Below are positions 26,479 to 35,385 of a DNA stretch of 64,000 bases, in pieces (within the stretch, counting starts at the first letter, position 1; every line of letters starts with the position of its first letter). This DNA comes from Actinomycetota bacterium. Lineage in GTDB: Bacteria; Actinomycetota; Actinomycetes; S36-B12; CAIYMF01. The DNA is taken from assembly GCA_026393115.1 (NCBI GenBank), contig JAPLAU010000024.1, positions 1 through 64,000 of the forward strand. Reading direction: 5' to 3'. A model generated the notes under the pieces. It saw only the letters and a list, made by a program, of their open reading frames with translations, had not been told where the DNA came from and did no database searches. The translations under genes were made by a program, and so were the position numbers.

Positions 26479-28335
26479 CTAGAACGCAAACTCTTCGTCG
26501 AGGGCAGCACCCGTGTCGGCCTCGATAAGCGCCAGCACATCGCGCGGTAGCGAGTCGACGCCTTCTGCGTCGATCATGTCGTCGGCGCTAATGAGACCCT
26601 GATCGGTGAGAACTGTGACAGGACACCACTGCCGTACAGGGCACCGCTGGCACTGACGCCCGGGGCGTGGAGCGTGCTCACTGTCGTGCAACCACGTGTC
26701 GACTCGTTGAGCCAGGGCTACTCGGGCCGCCAGTACGACTTCAGGGTCGCCGATTTCAAAGCTGATGACTGTTGCGGCGTCGCTTCCGAGAAGTTCGAGT
26801 TCGACGCGACTTCCGTCGGGCTTGAAACGAGCCAGCGCATTGAGCGGATCGACACCTTCAGCAAGGATGCACACCGCGGCCGCGACTTGCGGGAAGTGAT
26901 ACAGCAGGTCGAGCTCATCACCGGCTTCGAGTTGGCGCACATTAAGGGTCTTCGTTTCGCGAATGACCACATCGCGAGCGCCGGAGTCGTTGACCTGCGA
27001 GACCACGAGATCGGGTCGGGTACTAAAGACAACGTCAGCATCGGTGTCGTACACCGTGATGCCACACTCAGGACGCACCAATTCACCATCTCCCTCGGTG
27101 ACCGGACACTGATCGGGGTGCCGCTGCAGGTAGTCGGCGACAAGCGCTGCCTCGTCGGCTGTCCAGCCCAGTTCTTCGCCCACGAGTCCTGGCTCAGTAG
27201 CTGTCGGAAGTTCGTCAACCGCACACCGAATGCCACGCGCATGTGCCGCTTCGAGCCACGCGTGCACGAGGAGCCCACGGCGAGCTGCTTCGAACTCTGG
27301 CATCGGTTCGCGTGGAAGTCCGAGGTCGCTGATGAGATGCACTTGCTGCGGGCACACTTCGTGCTGCCACAGGTCACTGGTCGATAGTGAGCGCACGTAG
27401 TCGGCCCGTGCCGCCACGGACAGCACACCCGGAACTCGCGGTAGCCCACGGCACTCGGGTCGGATACCGCACCCGGCGCACGCTCGGGATGGTCGAAACA
27501 CCTCGCCTGCGAGTACCGGAAGAGCCGGCGGCACCGTGTGGTCGAACATCGCCCGTGCTTCTTGCGGGGTTCCGTCAAAGAGCAACGCCTGGCTTGAATC
27601 AAGCACCCCGATTTCGCGGACGCGCACGCGAGTGACCGGTGGCGGCTGCACGGGATCTGGTTCAAATCGAGCGCTCCACGACGTACTGGGAGCTGCCCGA
27701 AACCCTTCGGCGGCCGCTCGAGCAATGACTCCGAGAACCGCATCGGCTCGAGGTCGCGATCCGGCATTGCGCCATACAAGGAGGTGACTTTCGCGTACCC
27801 CGTCGCGCGCAATCCAGTGCAGTCCCCACGCAGCCCACTCGACGACTCCCCCACCTACCTGCACATCGCTCACCACGACATCGGGAACGAGCACGGCATC
27901 AACGGGCAATTGACCTGCAGCGCGCAGAGCGGCAAGTGCTGCACGGTATCCGGTCACGCCAGCCTCAACCACGAGTTCGGTGCTGGGAGCTAACGCGCGA
28001 GGTGCCGCCGACCGCACGGCGGAATCGACTATCGACTGCGTCGTCGGTTGGGCCTTACGGGTGACATGGTCGACGACAACATCGCGCACCAGCCCGATAG
28101 GCACATCGGCGAACGGCGCAAACTCGGTGATGCGGTCACGCTTGTCACGTTGTGGGTACACACCCGGGCGCGACTTCTTGGCATCAAGGGCCGGGCAACT
28201 AAATAGAGGGGAACCGGCAAGACGACCTGCCATCACACGGGCGTGGCTGAGATCGCCGGTGAACTGCCACTCGGGTTGCCAGTCGGGAACCGGAGGACCC
28301 GGCACGTGTGTCGAGTGGGCGCTGGCTTCACTCAT
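26479..28335 (-). CDS. Double-module Fe-S RecB-like (PD-(D/E)XK) nuclease
   Basis: The 618-aa protein holds two cysteine modules of the C-xn-CxxC-x5-C kind known from Fe-S nucleases such as AddB and Cas4. Module 1: Cys47, Cys286, Cys289, Cys295. Module 2: Cys328 (HEVCPQQ), Cys562, Cys565, Cys571. Module 2 also has the RecB-nuclease residues: His358 in LLVHAWLE, Asp442 in TRPDLVV and Glu460-x-Lys462 in IRETKT. Module 1 shows no E-x-K and is probably inactive but may keep its cluster. It overlaps the upstream nuclease gene by 4 bp. A role in DNA end processing or repair is inferred. Confidence 0.85.
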   Translation of the reverse strand: MSEASAHSTHVPGPPVPDWQPEWQFTGDLSHARVMAGRLAGSPLFSCPALDAKKSRPGVYPQRDKRDRITEFAPFADVPIGLVRDVVVDHVTRKAQPTTQSIVDSAVRSAAPRALAPSTELVVEAGVTGYRAALAALRAAGQLPVDAVLVPDVVVSDVQVGGGVVEWAAWGLHWIARDGVRESHLLVWRNAGSRPRADAVLGVIARAAAEGFRAAPSTSWSARFEPDPVQPPPVTRVRVREIGVLDSSQALLFDGTPQEARAMFDHTVPPALPVLAGEVFRPSRACAGCGIRPECRGLPRVPGVLSVAARADYVRSLSTSDLWQHEVCPQQVHLISDLGLPREPMPEFEAARRGLLVHAWLEAAHARGIRCAVDELPTATEPGLVGEELGWTADEAALVADYLQRHPDQCPVTEGDGELVRPECGITVYDTDADVVFSTRPDLVVSQVNDSGARDVVIRETKTLNVRQLEAGDELDLLYHFPQVAAAVCILAEGVDPLNALARFKPDGSRVELELLGSDAATVISFEIGDPEVVLAARVALAQRVDTWLHDSEHAPRPGRQCQRCPVRQWCPVTVLTDQGLISADDMIDAEGVDSLPRDVLALIEADTGAALDEEFAF

Positions 28336-29351
28336 CCGAAGAGCCCCCCATCGGCGGTAGCCTCATCGGCTGGGTCGAGATCACCCACGACTGGCGGAAT
28401 GGCCGTTTCGGCCACTTCATCGACCTTCGGCGTGCTCGCCCGATGCGCCATACCCGGAATCACTGCGAGGCGCTCATTGCTCGCGACCGAACCCGGAATG
28501 GGTACACGAGAGCGGCGCAGTGGGCAGACCGTTTCAAATGAGCACCACCCGCACAGCCCCGACTGTCGTGCCGTCCAGTGCCCCGTGTCGGCCATCAGGG
28601 CTGCCTCATCTGCAGTCGCTCGCAGGGTGGCGGTGGCCCGTTCGAGCGCGGCCGGGTAAACGGGTCGACGGATACGGCGACCTTCGCCCAGAAAGAGCAA
28701 TTCGATTTCAGTAACGTCGACGTCTTCCTCGTGAAGTGCCGCCGCATAGAGATACTGCTGGCGGTAGTAGGGACCGAGATAACGCGGCTTAGCAACACCG
28801 GTCTTGTAGTCGCTGACGATGGCACCGGTATCACTGCGCGCCACACGGTCGGCGTATCCGATGAAAGTAACGCCGGCCAACTCAAGCGAGATCTCACGTT
28901 CGAGCCCACCCGGTAGTACGTCGACCGCCACCGGATCTTCGAGGTTCCAGTAGACAGCGAGCGCAGCCTCGGCACGCTCGCGCACATCGTCGATGGGAAC
29001 TGCGGCCGCGGCCAGTTCATCGCGTACCTCGTCGATTGCGACAGCGAGCGCAGCCTCGGCTACGGGTGGTGTTCGCTCAGCAGGATCGCGCTCGAAGAGA
29101 TGTTCAAGTGCGGAGTGAACAGCCGTTCCGGCAGCGGTAGCGGTACTGGGCCCCTCTTGCCAGCCGGCAACCTTGCCCCACCACAACTTCAGTGGGCATT
29201 GAACAAACGTGGTGACCGAACTCGCCGACCATCGCAATGACTTGGCGGGTATCGAGGAATCAACCTCGATCGCGCGCTCTTGCACCCCGTAGCGCGACTG
29301 ATTGTGCGAATCCGCTCCCATGAGGGTCAGTATGTCGCTGTCGTCTGACAA
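28332..29351 (-). CDS. RecB-family PD-(D/E)XK exonuclease with Fe-S-type cysteines
   Basis: The 339-aa protein begins its domain with LRWSASSVTTFVQCPLKLWW, has AGTAVHSALEHLF (nuclease His), GYADRV...IVSDYKTG (catalytic Asp and D-x-K) and the C-terminal CGWCSFETVC, so the four Fe-S-type cysteines are all present. It resembles the nuclease domain of AddB and stand-alone actinobacterial RecB-like exonucleases. ATG 29351 or the in-frame ATG at about 29321 could be the start. It lies 10 bp downstream of ung and is coupled to the double-module nuclease. Confidence 0.9.
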   Translation of the reverse strand: MSDDSDILTLMGADSHNQSRYGVQERAIEVDSSIPAKSLRWSASSVTTFVQCPLKLWWGKVAGWQEGPSTATAAGTAVHSALEHLFERDPAERTPPVAEAALAVAIDEVRDELAAAAVPIDDVRERAEAALAVYWNLEDPVAVDVLPGGLEREISLELAGVTFIGYADRVARSDTGAIVSDYKTGVAKPRYLGPYYRQQYLYAAALHEEDVDVTEIELLFLGEGRRIRRPVYPAALERATATLRATADEAALMADTGHWTARQSGLCGWCSFETVCPLRRSRVPIPGSVASNERLAVIPGMAHRASTPKVDEVAETAIPPVVGDLDPADEATADGGLFG

Positions 29352-29360
29352 CGCGCAGCC

Positions 29361-30050
29361 CTACGGCAGCGACCAGTCGACCGGGTCTGCCCCGAGTTCG
29401 TCAAGTAGGTCATTAGACCGGCTAAAGGGTCGCGAGCCGAAGAACCCGCGAGCCGCAGATAAGGGGCTCGGATGGGCACTGGTGATGAGCGGCGTATCGC
29501 CCAGCAGTGGCGCCACGGACTGCGCGTCACGCCCCCACAGGATGGCAACGAGCGGCTCCGCATCACGGGCAACGAGGCCGGCGATGGCCGCATCCGTCAC
29601 CTGCTCCCACCCCTTACCTCGATGGCTTCCCGGCTCGCCGACCCCCACTGTCAAAACCCGGTTCAGCAGGAGCACACCCTGATCAAACCAGGCAGTGAGA
29701 TCTCCCGTGCTAGGCATCGGGACGCCGAGATCGGAAACGAGTTCACGATAGATGTTCGCGAGACTGCGTGGCAGCGGACGAACGGATGGGTCGACCGAGA
29801 AGGAGAGTCCGACGGCATGGCCCGGAGTTGGATACGGATCCTGCCCCATGATCAGGATGCGCACATCGGGCAGTGGTCGAGTGAACGCGCGCAGGATGCG
29901 ATCACCCGATGGCAACCAGGGACGTCCTGCCGCACCTTCAGATCGCAGGAATCGACCCATGTCGCCAATGACGGGGCGCACGGGATCAAGCACCGGAAGC
30001 CACGTGGGGTGCACGAGATTCTCTAGCGCCTGCACCATGGCCGCCATCAT
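29361..30050 (-). CDS. ung: Uracil-DNA glycosylase
   Basis: The 229-aa enzyme removes uracil from DNA in base excision repair. Motif A is [14 protein letters not shown] and motif B is [16 protein letters not shown] and LWGRDAQ are also typical. Several ATGs at the 5' end leave the exact start open within 5 codons. It heads the ung-nuclease-nuclease gene set. Confidence 0.96.
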   Translation of the reverse strand: MMAAMVQALENLVHPTWLPVLDPVRPVIGDMGRFLRSEGAAGRPWLPSGDRILRAFTRPLPDVRILIMGQDPYPTPGHAVGLSFSVDPSVRPLPRSLANIYRELVSDLGVPMPSTGDLTAWFDQGVLLLNRVLTVGVGEPGSHRGKGWEQVTDAAIAGLVARDAEPLVAILWGRDAQSVAPLLGDTPLITSAHPSPLSAARGFFGSRPFSRSNDLLDELGADPVDWSLP

Positions 30051-30080
30051 GGCACGGCTGCTCTCAGTAGGGTGAGCGTC

Positions 30081-30911
30081 GTGGAATCAACCAACGAATC
30101 AACTAACGAATCAACTAACGACGCCGCATCGGGCACATTGCGTGGTCAACGAGTCGTCGTCACCGGAGCGACGGGAGGTATTGGCCGCGCCATCAGTACG
30201 CGCCTAGTCAACGAAGGCGCGCAAGTGCTGATCAACGACCTCAACGCTGCCTCCCTGGCCGAGCTGGCCGCCGACATCGGCGCACGTTTCCACGCTGGCG
30301 ACGCTGCCAGTGAAGTGGGCGTGGCCGCACTCATTGCGGCGGCCGACAGTGAACTCGGTGGCATCGACATGTTCGTTGCCAATGCTGGAATCGGCGTCGT
30401 ACGGGGCCTTGATGCCACCGAAGACGACTGGGCGCGATCGTTTGATGTCAACGTCATGGCGCACGTGCGCACAGCACGCGTGCTCGTGCCACGGTGGATC
30501 GACGCCGGCGGTGGACGTTTCGTCGTGACGGCATCGGCGGCCGGACTACTCACGATGCTCGGTGACGCTCCCTACTCAGTGACCAAACATGGCGCCGTCG
30601 CATTCGCCGAGTGGCTTTCTGCAACCTACGGAGCGCAGGGCATCGCAGTTCACGCCATCTGCCCTCAAGGCGTACGCACCGCAATGTATGAAGGAAGTGG
30701 CCCCCTGCGCGTCATCCTCGACAAACACCCCATCATCGAACCGTCCGTCGTGGCCGACGCGTTGGTTCAGGCAATTGCTGACGGCCACTTCCTGGTCCTT
30801 CCGCATCCGGAGGTTGCGGACTTCTACTCGTTCCGCGCGGCACGCACCGATCGTTGGCTGCAAGGGATGCAATCGATGCAAGTGGAACTTCTCGACGGCA
30901 TCACTGACTAA
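30081..30911 (+). CDS. Short-chain dehydrogenase/reductase with N-terminal NEST repeats
   Basis: A classical SDR: NAD(P)-binding [14 protein letters not shown], catalytic Ser in TASAAGLL and Tyr-x3-Lys in YSVTKHG. The acidic residue after strand 2 (LINDLNAAS) suggests NAD preference. The substrate is unknown. The first residues after VE are [12 protein letters not shown], encoded by a 12-bp tandem repeat. GTG 30081 has AGGGTGA upstream at good spacing; GTG 30072 is an alternative. Confidence 0.88.
   Translation: MESTNESTNESTNDAASGTLRGQRVVVTGATGGIGRAISTRLVNEGAQVLINDLNAASLAELAADIGARFHAGDAASEVGVAALIAAADSELGGIDMFVANAGIGVVRGLDATEDDWARSFDVNVMAHVRTARVLVPRWIDAGGGRFVVTASAAGLLTMLGDAPYSVTKHGAVAFAEWLSATYGAQGIAVHAICPQGVRTAMYEGSGPLRVILDKHPIIEPSVVADALVQAIADGHFLVLPHPEVADFYSFRAARTDRWLQGMQSMQVELLDGITD
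30084..30119 (+). repeat. Three tandem 12-bp repeats at the 5' end of the SDR gene
   Basis: GAATCAACYAAC is repeated three times (one C/T difference). It encodes ESTN units and starts right at the translation start, so copy number could alter both the N-terminus and initiation. Confidence 0.93.
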
Positions 30912-30928
30912 GTGGCCATTAGCGACGA

Positions 30929-31900
30929 TCACCCTACGATCGAGTTGAGCCCGTTGACGATGGCTTGCGCGCGATACCGGTAGCCACGCTTTCCGTAGTG
31001 AATGCCGTCCAAGAGCCCGAGATTGTTGGCCTTGACGACACTGACCCACGCGATGACCGACAAATTCGGATACGAACTTCGAAGGTCCCGAAGGTTGGCG
31101 TTGAATGCGCTCACTCGAGGCGGGTAGTTGACGTGAGAGTTCGAGAACGTCTTGGGCGAGCGCGTCGAATACTCCTCCAGCCACAGCACCTGATGCCCCG
31201 GACCGATTGCCTCGAGCAGACCCACCATGTGGCGACGAATCATTGAGGCATCTTGTCTGCCGATGTCATTGATACCCAAGGCGACAACGACGATCTTCGG
31301 CAGTTCACCTCGCGCCTTTGCCCGGCGCACCTGCTCGGTACCCCACGTCACCTCCTTCCAACCCCAGCAGCGAACAGTGGGAGTCCAGCCGCTGCCGACC
31401 ATTCCGTCAATCATCGACAGGCGCGAATCACGAGTGCGTGAATCACCAATGACGAGCACGCGACGACCATTGCCCGGTGCACCACTGCTGAGTGTGGTGG
31501 GCCAGCGAGGTGCCGGACATCCCGAACCATCATCGTCGGGCCAGCTCGCGTCGACGACGGAGTGAGTGTCCGAGGCGGGAGCGACCGCTGCGACCGTGGG
31601 CTTGGGCTTGGGCTTCGGCTTGGGCTTGGGCTTCGGCTTGGGCTTGGGAGTCGGGTGCGGCTTGAGAGTTGGCGCCGAGGAAGTCTGCGGGCGGGGAGCA
31701 TCAGTCGCGGCATCGGTATCGGTGTCACCGTGGGCGCTGGAAACCTTCACCGCTCCGTCGGCCGAGGCTCGGAGTTCGTCGTCGGAACCCGCATGACCGG
31801 AAACGACAGTTCCTACCCCAACAACCGCGCCGGCTGAACCGCTGAAGACGAGTGCCAGCATCACAAGACCGGCGATGCCGGAGTGGCGAACGTTGCGCAC
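30929..31900 (-). CDS. Membrane-anchored or secreted SGNH hydrolase with (KP)n linker
   Basis: The 323-aa protein has an N-terminal hydrophobic segment (residues 9-35), a Thr/Ala-rich stretch, a linker of eight Lys-Pro repeats (about 82-100), then an SGNH domain with nucleophile Ser in VIGDSRTRDSRL, Asn in ALGINDIG and the Asp-His pair in DGIHYG. Similar domains act as esterases/deacetylases on cell-surface glycans. The GTG start has AGGGGGG 3-4 bases upstream. The KP linker probably spans the cell wall. Confidence 0.88.
   Translation of the reverse strand: MRNVRHSGIAGLVMLALVFSGSAGAVVGVGTVVSGHAGSDDELRASADGAVKVSSAHGDTDTDAATDAPRPQTSSAPTLKPHPTPKPKPKPKPKPKPKPKPTVAAVAPASDTHSVVDASWPDDDGSGCPAPRWPTTLSSGAPGNGRRVLVIGDSRTRDSRLSMIDGMVGSGWTPTVRCWGWKEVTWGTEQVRRAKARGELPKIVVVALGINDIGRQDASMIRRHMVGLLEAIGPGHQVLWLEEYSTRSPKTFSNSHVNYPPRVSAFNANLRDLRSSYPNLSVIAWVSVVKANNLGLLDGIHYGKRGYRYRAQAIVNGLNSIVG
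31597..31650. repeat. Tandem repeat encoding the Lys-Pro linker
   Basis: On the plus strand GGGCTT/GGGCTTC units form about 2.7 copies of an 18-bp period. On the minus strand they encode alternating Lys-Pro. Copy-number change would only lengthen or shorten the linker. Confidence 0.85.
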
Positions 31901-31908
31901 CGGCCCCC

Positions 31909-31940
31909 CTGGCTAGGTCACTGGCTAGGTCACTGGCTGG
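31909..31940. repeat. 12-bp direct repeat upstream of the SGNH hydrolase gene
   Basis: CTGGCTAGGTCA occurs twice in tandem, followed by a partial copy CTGGCTGG. It lies 9-40 bp upstream of the GTG start of the minus-strand gene, so it overlaps its 5' untranslated or promoter region. Confidence 0.85.
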
Positions 31941-32016
31941 TTGCAGCCTCGAGCAGCCAGTATCCAGAATCTGCAAGCGTTTCCCTGCGATTGACCGGCC
32001 GTGTCTCCCCGCAAGA

Positions 32017-33003
32017 TCAGATCGTCATCCGGCGACCGCTGTCAGCAACTGCCGCGCGGGTGAGTACGAGATCGGCGAGCGCCGCATCCTGAATGCCCAG
32101 CCCCACGCTCACATACAGCGTCAATCCGCGCACCGTTTGCGTCGGCGACAACTCGCTCAGAATGTGTCCCAATGAGTGAAGTGAGCGCTGATCAAGGTGA
32201 CCACACTGAATGGCATCCACGATCGGACCTGACTGTTGGGCAACGGTGGCGACATCGTCGACAACGATGCGTGAAGCGCGCTCGACCACATCACGCCCGA
32301 ACTCGCAGCGCTCGGGAGCGAACGATCCCAGACTCACTAGGAGCGACACATCCGCAAGCAAGTCGGCGTACACCACCGGCTCCACCGCGTTGGTTGCCGT
32401 GATTACCACATCCGCTCCGACGAGCGCTTCCTCAACCGAGGTTGTTACCTCAACTGGGATTCTCGCGCGTGCAGCGAGATCGGAGAACTGGCGACCACGA
32501 CTCTCGCTTCTCACCTGCACGATGAAGGCGCACAGTGGGAAAGCGTGGTGCAGGAAGCGAAGGTGTTCGAGAGCGAGAGGGCCACTTCCGAAAATGCTCA
32601 CCCGCTGTGGATGCCGTGCGGCCAACGTTTGAACCACCACGGTGGTTGCCGCGGCGGTGCGCAGCAACGTCACCGCCTCACCATCAACGATCGCGCACAA
32701 TGCGCCCGTCTCGGCATCCAGCACGATAAGTTTCGCGTGAATTCCTGGCAGATTACGTGACGCGTTCACCGGATTCACACTGCCGATCTTGACCACAGGC
32801 GGTGCAGTAGAACTCGCGCGCGCGAGGTAGGCGAATGCCACCGAATCATCGGCACCAGCAAGCAGCGCCCGCTGTGCGAGCACGGCCTCACCGCGATGAA
32901 AGGCCCGGAACACCTCGCGTTGTGAGTGCATCACATCGTCGAAAGTGACGAGGTCGCGCACGTCATCACCACTCAAGACCCTGACCAATGGATTATCGCT
33001 CAC
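32017..33003 (-). CDS. Ornithine cyclodeaminase/mu-crystallin family protein
   Basis: The 328-aa protein has the Rossmann motif VSIFGSGPLALEHLRFL, the substrate region PPVVKIGSVNPVNASRNLPGIHA and LDAETGALCAIVDGEAVTLLRTAAAT, all typical of the family. Members include ornithine cyclodeaminase, alanine dehydrogenase and ketimine reductases; the substrate here cannot be read. GTG 33003 gives the usual length; an open extension to 33066 is unlikely. It is divergent from the epimerase-like gene. Confidence 0.88.
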   Translation of the reverse strand: MSDNPLVRVLSGDDVRDLVTFDDVMHSQREVFRAFHRGEAVLAQRALLAGADDSVAFAYLARASSTAPPVVKIGSVNPVNASRNLPGIHAKLIVLDAETGALCAIVDGEAVTLLRTAAATTVVVQTLAARHPQRVSIFGSGPLALEHLRFLHHAFPLCAFIVQVRSESRGRQFSDLAARARIPVEVTTSVEEALVGADVVITATNAVEPVVYADLLADVSLLVSLGSFAPERCEFGRDVVERASRIVVDDVATVAQQSGPIVDAIQCGHLDQRSLHSLGHILSELSPTQTVRGLTLYVSVGLGIQDAALADLVLTRAAVADSGRRMTI

Positions 33004-33078
33004 CACCCAGACGCTACAGGCAGTGATCGCCTTGACACCCGCATGTTCTACTAGGAAAGACACCACTCAAGGGGGATT

Positions 33079-34407
33079 ATGCCTGTCTTAGCAACCATCG
33101 CGGTCGCTCTGATCGGATTGCTGACCCCAGTCGCCGCACTCGGTCCCGGTGACTTTCATCGTGACGGCTACGTTCCGCATCCGGTGAGTGCGACAGCTAC
33201 CCCCTATAGCGACGCACCTCCCCTGCCCGCTCGCGAAACAGGAACCGTTGATGCCGACGGTGTCCGTATGTTTCGCACCGGTGATGGTCAACTTCACGAT
33301 CATCCGGTTGCCCAAGCGCAGTACGGGTTGAGCCTGCTCAACTCTTACCGGTTGACCAGCAACCCGTGGTTTCTTGAGCGCGCACTGCGTCAGGCACAGC
33401 GGCTAGCCGATCGTCGTGTCGAATCACGCGGCGCATGGTTCTTTCCCTACGACTTCGACTTCAATCTCAACACCAACCCCGACGACACACTTCACAATCC
33501 GTGGTACTCGGGGATGGCCGAAGGTCAGGCGCTCTCCTTGTTCAGTCGCCTCTCAACCGCGACTGGTGATCCTGTCTGGCGTACGGCGGCTGACAGTGTC
33601 TTCGCCTCGCTCATGCTGTCGCCGAGTGGAAGCGAGCCCTGGGTCAGCATGGTGGATTCCGACGGTTACCTCTGGCTTGAGGAGTACCCCCGCACCCCGG
33701 AGACTTCCAGTGAGCACGTCTACAACGGCCTGATGTTCGCGCTGTTCGGGGTGTGGGACTACTGGCAACTCACCGCGTCTAACGATGCGGCCGCACTCTT
33801 CGACGGCGCGGCCACAACCGTAGTGCACTACTTTCCAGCTATTCGCAACGCCGGGTGGGCTTCGAATTACTCACTGCGCGGACTCACATCACACGCGCGC
33901 TACCACGGAGTTCACATTCGCCAATTGCTCTTTCTCAATGCGCTCACCGACTCACCCGTCTTTGCTCGACTCAGTGAAATCCTCAACGCTGACTATCCGG
34001 ATGCCGCACAGCGTGGCACGGTTCAATTCGCGGCCGGCAAACACACGGCATTCCAATTCGATTCGTCAGGTCGGGTGACGACGCGCAAGACGGTCAGATT
34101 CCTCCGGGCCACCAGCGCCCCCGCCATGCATCGAACCCGCGTTTTGTTGCACGGTTCGTATTGGTACCAGATCTCTTCCGGAGCACTCGCGAATTACTGG
34201 GTAACCGAAGTCCCTCGAATTCGAAGCATGCGCGGAGTTGTCGGACGCATCAACTATCTCGTCGAACGCGCCGTCACACTTTCGGGCGGCACTGCGGCAC
34301 ATGCCAGTGCTTACGCGTGGATCAATGGAAGCGCGTGCGTACTCATTAGCGACGGCACCTCGGCCGGCCGGTGGGTGGCACTCTCCTCGGGCACGACGCT
34401 TGAGTGA
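33079..34407 (+). CDS. Secreted D-glucuronyl C5-epimerase-like protein
   Basis: The 442-aa protein has a short N-terminal hydrophobic signal (VLATIAVALIGLLTPVAAL) and an alpha/alpha-barrel-like region: HPVAQAQYGLSLLNSYRLT, WFFPYDFDFNLNT, NPWYSGMAEGQALSLFSRL, EEYPRTPETSSEHVYNGLMFALFGVWDYW. This is the pattern of the glucuronyl C5-epimerase C-terminal domain (PF06662), which converts glucuronate to iduronate in heparan-type polymers. Strong Shine-Dalgarno AGGGGGA precedes the ATG. The substrate polymer is unknown. After about residue 330 there is an additional beta-rich part. Confidence 0.85.
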   Translation: MPVLATIAVALIGLLTPVAALGPGDFHRDGYVPHPVSATATPYSDAPPLPARETGTVDADGVRMFRTGDGQLHDHPVAQAQYGLSLLNSYRLTSNPWFLERALRQAQRLADRRVESRGAWFFPYDFDFNLNTNPDDTLHNPWYSGMAEGQALSLFSRLSTATGDPVWRTAADSVFASLMLSPSGSEPWVSMVDSDGYLWLEEYPRTPETSSEHVYNGLMFALFGVWDYWQLTASNDAAALFDGAATTVVHYFPAIRNAGWASNYSLRGLTSHARYHGVHIRQLLFLNALTDSPVFARLSEILNADYPDAAQRGTVQFAAGKHTAFQFDSSGRVTTRKTVRFLRATSAPAMHRTRVLLHGSYWYQISSGALANYWVTEVPRIRSMRGVVGRINYLVERAVTLSGGTAAHASAYAWINGSACVLISDGTSAGRWVALSSGTTLE

Positions 34408-34433
34408 TCGACGCGAGACCCCGTGATCTGGAA

Positions 34434-34838
34434 CTAGTCAGCTTTCACAGCTAACACAGGGCAGGTGGCATCGAGCAGAATGCGCTGCGAGTTGCTGCCG
34501 AGCAACAACTTGCCCACTGCTGAACGACGGCGCAGGCCGATCACGATGAGCACGGCACTCTCGGACTCGGCAATCTCAATCAGGTCGTCTGCCGGTTCCT
34601 TGCCACGCACCAAGGCACGCACCGCGAATTCAATACCTTCGGAGTTGAGTTGCCCCTCAAGTTCCTCGAGTGCTTCATCGTCGGCGAGTGTCTGCTCTGT
34701 CGACTCGTGGTCACCACCGCGGGCTGAGTGAACGACGACGAGTCGTCCCGACCGACGTCGCACCTCCTCGACTGCCGAGGTGACGGCCGCCTGGCCTTCA
34801 GGGCTACGAATGAATCCCACAACAACGGTCTCGGTCAT
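34434..34838 (-). CDS. Universal stress protein (UspA family)
   Basis: The 134-aa protein shows VVVGFIRSPEGQAAV, EIAESESAVLIVIGLRRRSAVGKLLLGSNSQRILLDATCPVLAV. The nucleotide-binding G-2x-G-9x-G-(S/T) signature is present as GLRRRSAVGKLLLGSNS with the first Gly region modified, so ATP binding is plausible but not certain. No clear operon partner. Confidence 0.92.
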   Translation of the reverse strand: MTETVVVGFIRSPEGQAAVTSAVEEVRRRSGRLVVVHSARGGDHESTEQTLADDEALEELEGQLNSEGIEFAVRALVRGKEPADDLIEIAESESAVLIVIGLRRRSAVGKLLLGSNSQRILLDATCPVLAVKAD

Positions 34839-34896
34839 GAGCCCATCCTAGTCGCGACCCACTGCCCCCGTCAGGCGCCAGAAGTCCCGAGAGTGT

Positions 34897-35385
34897 TCAG
34901 ATCGGCCGTTGGCGGAATCTGTGTTCCGCGACTTCGACGATGGCGTCGACGATTCCCTGATACCCCGTGCACCGACACAGATTGGCCGATGCCATCTCTC
35001 GCACTGCTACGGGGTCAGGTGCAGGAGTCGTCGCGAGGTATCCCTCGGCGAGCATGAGGAAGCCCGGAGTGCAGAATCCGCATTGCAGTGCATGATGCCG
35101 AGAGAACGCCTGTTGAAGGTCAGTCAATTCGCCTTTCACGGCCAACCCCTCCACAGTGCGAACGGAGGACCCATCCGCTTGTACGCCGAAGATCAAGCAA
35201 GCACGCACTGGCTCGTCGTCCATCAGCACCGTGCACGCCCCGCAAATTCCATGCTCACAACCGACATGAGTACCCGTCAGGCCCAGATCGATTCGAAGGA
35301 CGTCCGCCAAGGTGCGGCGCGGCTCGACGACAATCAGGTGCCGCTCGCCATTCACGGTCAGGGTGATCTCCCGAGATTCGCTCAC
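34897..35385 (-). CDS. Molybdenum hydroxylase small subunit, [2Fe-2S] (CoxS/CutS-like)
   Basis: The 162-aa subunit carries two [2Fe-2S] clusters: plant-type CEHGICGACTVL...C in residues 40-70 and CGFCTPG plus CRCTGYQGI in the C-terminal half. It passes electrons from the Mo site to the FAD subunit. Its ATG overlaps the large-subunit stop by 4 bp; gene order is M-L-S. Confidence 0.95.
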   Translation of the reverse strand: MSESREITLTVNGERHLIVVEPRRTLADVLRIDLGLTGTHVGCEHGICGACTVLMDDEPVRACLIFGVQADGSSVRTVEGLAVKGELTDLQQAFSRHHALQCGFCTPGFLMLAEGYLATTPAPDPVAVREMASANLCRCTGYQGIVDAIVEVAEHRFRQRPI

